Of a DNA stretch of 7,758 bases, positions 6,506 to 7,758 are shown piece after piece. Source of the DNA: Prevotella sp. (GTDB lineage: Bacteria; Bacteroidota; Bacteroidia; Bacteroidales; Bacteroidaceae); the NCBI GenBank assembly GCA_021636625.1, contig JAJWLX010000101.1, positions 1-7,758 on the forward strand, read 5' to 3'. The first letter of the stretch is position 1. Every line of letters starts with the position of its first letter. The translations under genes were made by a program, and so were the position numbers. The notes under the pieces were generated by a model, which worked only from the letters and a program-made list of their open reading frames with translations, was not told the DNA's origin and did no database searches.

Positions 6506-6560
6506 ATCTCCTTTCACGGAATGCGGATTGTGTTGAAAATTAGAGAGTTAAGTGTGAAAT
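6506..6560 (+). repeat. Hairpin-type repeat, copy A (right arm degraded)
   Basis: The left arm ATCTCCTTTCAC (6506-6517) and GTGAAA (6554-6559) are separated by 36 bases, the same spacing as in copy B at 7111-7172. Read in the same sense, the copies share TCTCCTTTCAC, an interior with about half its positions identical, and the junction TTAAGTGTGAAA. The right arm here has decayed to GTGAAATGAAAAA, so the stem is shorter than in copy B. Confidence 0.55.
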
Positions 6561-6626
6561 GAAAAACTTTTTTATTTTGAGATGATAATTGATGGCTAAG
6601 CTTAAATTTGGCGATGTGCCTTGCTT

Positions 6627-6824
6627 TTTATGAGTATGGTATAGGTGGGGCAAGGATCTGGTATAGTCAATAATAGATGTTTTGATAATGAATAATGAGC
6701 GTCTTGATAGTGAATAGCAGGTATTTTGATAATGAATAGTGGGTGTCTTTGTTATGAATGTTGGGATGAAGCATAGTAACTAGAAGGATGAGGGATAGAT
6801 ATTGGCAGGCGAAAAGAGGCGATT
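6627..6824 (+). repeat. 22-bp tandem repeat block 1 (GATAATGAA family)
   Basis: About nine units of exactly 22 bp start at 6627, 6649, 6671, 6693, 6715, 6737, 6759, 6781 and 6803. The best units (6671, 6693, 6715) agree at 16-18 of 22 positions and end in TTGATAATGAA or TTGATAGTGAA. Units at 6759 and 6781 share GGATGA and ATAG at fixed positions, and the outer units (6627, 6649) share TGGTATAG exactly 22 bases apart. Units change gradually along the block. Confidence 0.8.
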
Positions 6825-6832
6825 TATCGGCT

Positions 6833-6920
6833 GGATGACTAAGGTCGTCTATATGGATGACTCGGGTCATCTATATGGCTCACTCCCGTCATCTATATGG
6901 ATGACCCGGGTCATCCGATA
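6833..6920 (+). repeat. 22-bp tandem repeat block 2 (palindromic GGATGAC family)
   Basis: Four contiguous 22-bp units start at 6833, 6855, 6877 and 6899. The first three end in CTATAT. Unit 2 matches units 1, 3 and 4 at 19, 18 and 16 positions. The last unit holds a perfect 18-bp palindrome, GGATGACCCGGGTCATCC (6899-6916), and the others are decayed forms of it. Each unit therefore looks like a two-fold symmetric binding site or a small hairpin. Confidence 0.88.
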
Positions 6921-6928
6921 CAAAGAAG

Positions 6929-7038
6929 CCTTTTCTATTCCTTTTGTGATAGTTGCTTTCTCCTTTAGACTAAGTTGCCTTCTCCTTATATTAATAGTCC
7001 TTTCGGCTGATTATTATTGTTGTTTCAGCTCAAGGTAA
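6929..7038 (+). repeat. 22-bp tandem repeat block 3 (TTCTCCTT family, degenerate)
   Basis: Units at 6951 and 6973 share AGTTGCnTTCTCCTT (14 of 15 positions) exactly 22 bases apart. Weaker units lie on each side at 6929, 6995 and 7017; the last two share TTTCnGCT and agree at about 13 of 22 positions. The period equals that of blocks 1 and 2 although the sequence is unrelated. Confidence 0.55.
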
Positions 7039-7110
7039 ATGGTGCGGTGGTAAGCGCAGTTGGTTCTTTTGTCGTTTCCCATGATAGCCGTAGTACTATT
7101 GGGGCGTTGA

Positions 7111-7172
7111 ATTCTCCTTTCACACTTAAGTGGTTGATTATTAGCATACTCTGATGTTTGTGAAAGGAGAAT
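7111..7172 (-). repeat. Hairpin-type repeat, copy B (opposite orientation to copy A)
   Basis: ATTCTCCTTTCACA (7111-7124) and TGTGAAAGGAGAAT (7159-7172) are perfect 14-bp inverted arms around a 34-base loop. Using the off-centre TTAAGTGTGAAA to assign direction, this copy lies on the minus strand while copy A lies on the plus strand. The two therefore face each other across the 22-bp tract. No T run follows the stem on either strand, so a simple terminator is unlikely. Confidence 0.65.
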
Positions 7173-7202
7173 GAAATTTTAATTGCTGTTTTTGAGAAGC
7201 TA

Positions 7203-7337
7203 TTAACGATTGGCTGCTGTTTCGACATAACCATTTTTTATAGAACCGACAGCTTCTTGGTAAGTACGGTAGGCTTTTTCTATTCTGTACTTTACAATCT
7301 CGGTTCTGTCAGTGTCTGTAAGTTGTCCCTTTATCAT
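7203..7337 (-). pseudogene. Truncated HEPN-domain protein (toxin-type partner of the nucleotidyltransferase)
   Basis: Reading from ATG 7337, 44 codons encode MIKGQLTDTDRTEIVKYR followed by a helix with KAYRTYQEAV, then NGYVETAANR and TAA. This matches the start of small HEPN proteins that accompany MNT nucleotidyltransferases (the typical pattern is a KYR...A...EA helix, then the NG..ETA.NR.YYA helix). Full-length relatives have about 120-140 residues, so roughly two thirds is missing, including the part that would carry the RxxxxxH RNase motif. The ATG overlaps the stop of the upstream gene as ATGA, the coupling usual in MNT-HEPN pairs. No continuation in another frame is visible before the repeat region 30 bases further on. 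It is probably dead; expression of a 44-aa peptide cannot be excluded. Confidence 0.72.
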
Positions 7338-7645
7338 ATTGCAATTCCTTCCTTATTTACGTTATGATTGAATAAGGTATAATGGTTCTCCTCCCATTCT
7401 TTTTGGGAGAAGAGTACAGGGTTGATGATTTCATCAATATCCCAGCCTAATTCTCTTAGTGGATAAGAGTACTTATCGTAATCTTGAAGCGTAACTTTTG
7501 GTTTGTCTAGAAGAATCAATACATCCCAATCACTTCCTTCATGTTCTGTACCTCTAGCGTGGGAACCAAACAAGATAGCTTTTGCATGAGGATCAATCTC
7601 ATGCAATCTATTGTGCATTGCTTCTATAATTCGTTTCTTCTCCAT
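7334..7645 (-). CDS. MNT-type minimal nucleotidyltransferase (MntA-like antitoxin)
   Basis: A 103-aa minimal nucleotidyltransferase. The core motif GSHARGTEHEGSDWDVLIL (27-45) has the family GSxARG...SDxD pattern, with Asp39 and Asp41 as metal ligands; WDIDEII (68-74) probably supplies the third acid. In characterised MNT-HEPN systems such proteins add AMP to a tyrosine of the HEPN partner and silence its RNase activity. The partner lies immediately downstream with an ATGA overlap but is truncated here, leaving an orphan. The start MEKKRII at 7645 is preferred over an in-frame ATG at 7702. A consensus promoter lies between them, so the upstream codons would not be transcribed, and the extra residues resemble no family N-terminus. 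Length fits the family (about 95-105 aa). Confidence 0.87.
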   Translation of the reverse strand: MEKKRIIEAMHNRLHEIDPHAKAILFGSHARGTEHEGSDWDVLILLDKPKVTLQDYDKYSYPLRELGWDIDEIINPVLFSQKEWEENHYTLFNHNVNKEGIAI

Positions 7646-7671
7646 ATCTATCAATATTAATATATGTGTTG

Positions 7672-7703
7672 CAAAAATACGAGTTTTCTTTCTAATCACC
7701 AAA
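7672..7703 (-). promoter_or_regulatory. Promoter of the MNT/HEPN module (Bacteroidetes type)
   Basis: On the minus strand TTTG (7703-7700), 20 bases and TATTTTTG (7679-7672) match the Bacteroidetes consensus exactly. The expected transcript start near 7665 lies about 20 bases before the ATG at 7645 and fixes that start. No separate operator is evident. Confidence 0.7.
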
Positions 7704-7720
7704 TTTTTATAATAAAAGAA

Positions 7721-7734
7721 TGCCTAAAAAGGCA
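7721..7734 (-). terminator. Weak terminator-like hairpin near the window end
   Basis: TGCCT, loop of four A, AGGCA on the plus strand. Read on the minus strand the hairpin is followed by TTCTTTTATT, a broken T run. It could end a minus-strand gene lying beyond the window. The stem is only 5 bp, so the call is tentative. Confidence 0.3.
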
Positions 7735-7758
7735 AAAAATAGTGAAATAGAGCATTTG

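Larger units (their letters stand above)
6265..7202. other. 938-bp non-coding region with promoters and repeats
   Basis: No open reading frame here has a credible start, composition or family motif. The left part (6265-6461) is the murQ leader and its two promoters. From 6506 to 7172 the region consists mainly of two hairpin-type repeats and, between them, a long tract with 22-bp period. Since 22 is not a multiple of three, each unit shifts the reading frame, so the short frames seen here are by-products of repetition. The segment 7039-7110 shows no clear repeat or motif. Confidence 0.8.

Noticed and set aside
6667..6870. Open frame on the minus strand across the 22-bp tract (67 codons)
   Set aside because: It is made of the repeats themselves; the 22-bp period shifts frame at each unit and the peptide has no family resemblance.
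6802..7038. Open frame on the plus strand across blocks 2 and 3 (78 codons)
   Set aside because: Same reason: repeat-derived, no plausible upstream signal, and changing composition along its length.
6627..7038. CRISPR array
   Set aside because: Units adjoin without unique spacers, drift gradually, and no cas genes are present.
6627..7038. Iteron-type replication origin
   Set aside because: The 22-bp spacing is iteron-like, but there is no replication initiator gene, no DnaA-box cluster and no other plasmid gene in the window.
7025..7234. Open frame on the minus strand (69 codons) covering repeat copy B
   Set aside because: It runs through the hairpin repeat and the truncated HEPN gene in another frame and shows no recognisable motif.
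7646..7702. N-terminal extension of the nucleotidyltransferase from ATG 7702
   Set aside because: These codons coincide with an exact consensus promoter and do not resemble the family N-terminus.

Overview
The window looks like chromosomal DNA from a gut or oral Bacteroidales species, most likely Prevotella or Segatella (inference). The evidence is the neighbouring ssb and gldE genes, exact Bacteroidetes-type promoters (TTTG, about 20 bases, TAnnTTTG), weak ribosome binding sites, and tRNA genes without an encoded CCA end. All family assignments were made by reading motifs; no database was searched.

Positions 1-378 hold a tRNA cluster: a cut-off tRNA-Gly(GCC), tRNA-Leu(CAG), tRNA-Leu(GAG) and a second, complete tRNA-Gly(GCC). 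A plus-strand run of housekeeping genes follows: an unrecognised 178-aa protein (413-949), single-stranded DNA-binding protein ssb (971-1387), the CNNM/CBS/CorC-type membrane protein gldE with a TTG start (1404-2750), a 4'-phosphopantetheinyl transferase (2790-3425), and an exported phytase-like beta-propeller protein (3412-4572) that overlaps the transferase by 14 bases.

Converging on this run from the minus strand is a two-gene unit, murQ (N-acetylmuramic acid 6-phosphate etherase, recycling of wall sugars) followed by a short-chain dehydrogenase. Two promoters in tandem lie upstream of murQ.

Positions 6265-7202 contain no credible gene but are highly structured. About 410 bases (6627-7038) are built on a 22-bp period. 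Three sequence families share that period: a GATAATGAA family, a palindromic GGATGACnCGGGTCATC family and a TTCTCCTT family. On both sides of this tract lies a hairpin-type repeat (arms TCTCCTTTCAC and GTGAAAGGAGA, 36-base interior), in opposite orientations. This is the least explained part of the window.

The right end holds a remnant of a two-gene MNT/HEPN module. The nucleotidyltransferase (antitoxin-type) gene is intact, has a consensus promoter and overlaps the next gene at ATGA. The HEPN partner stops after 44 codons, about 30 bases from the edge of the repeat region.
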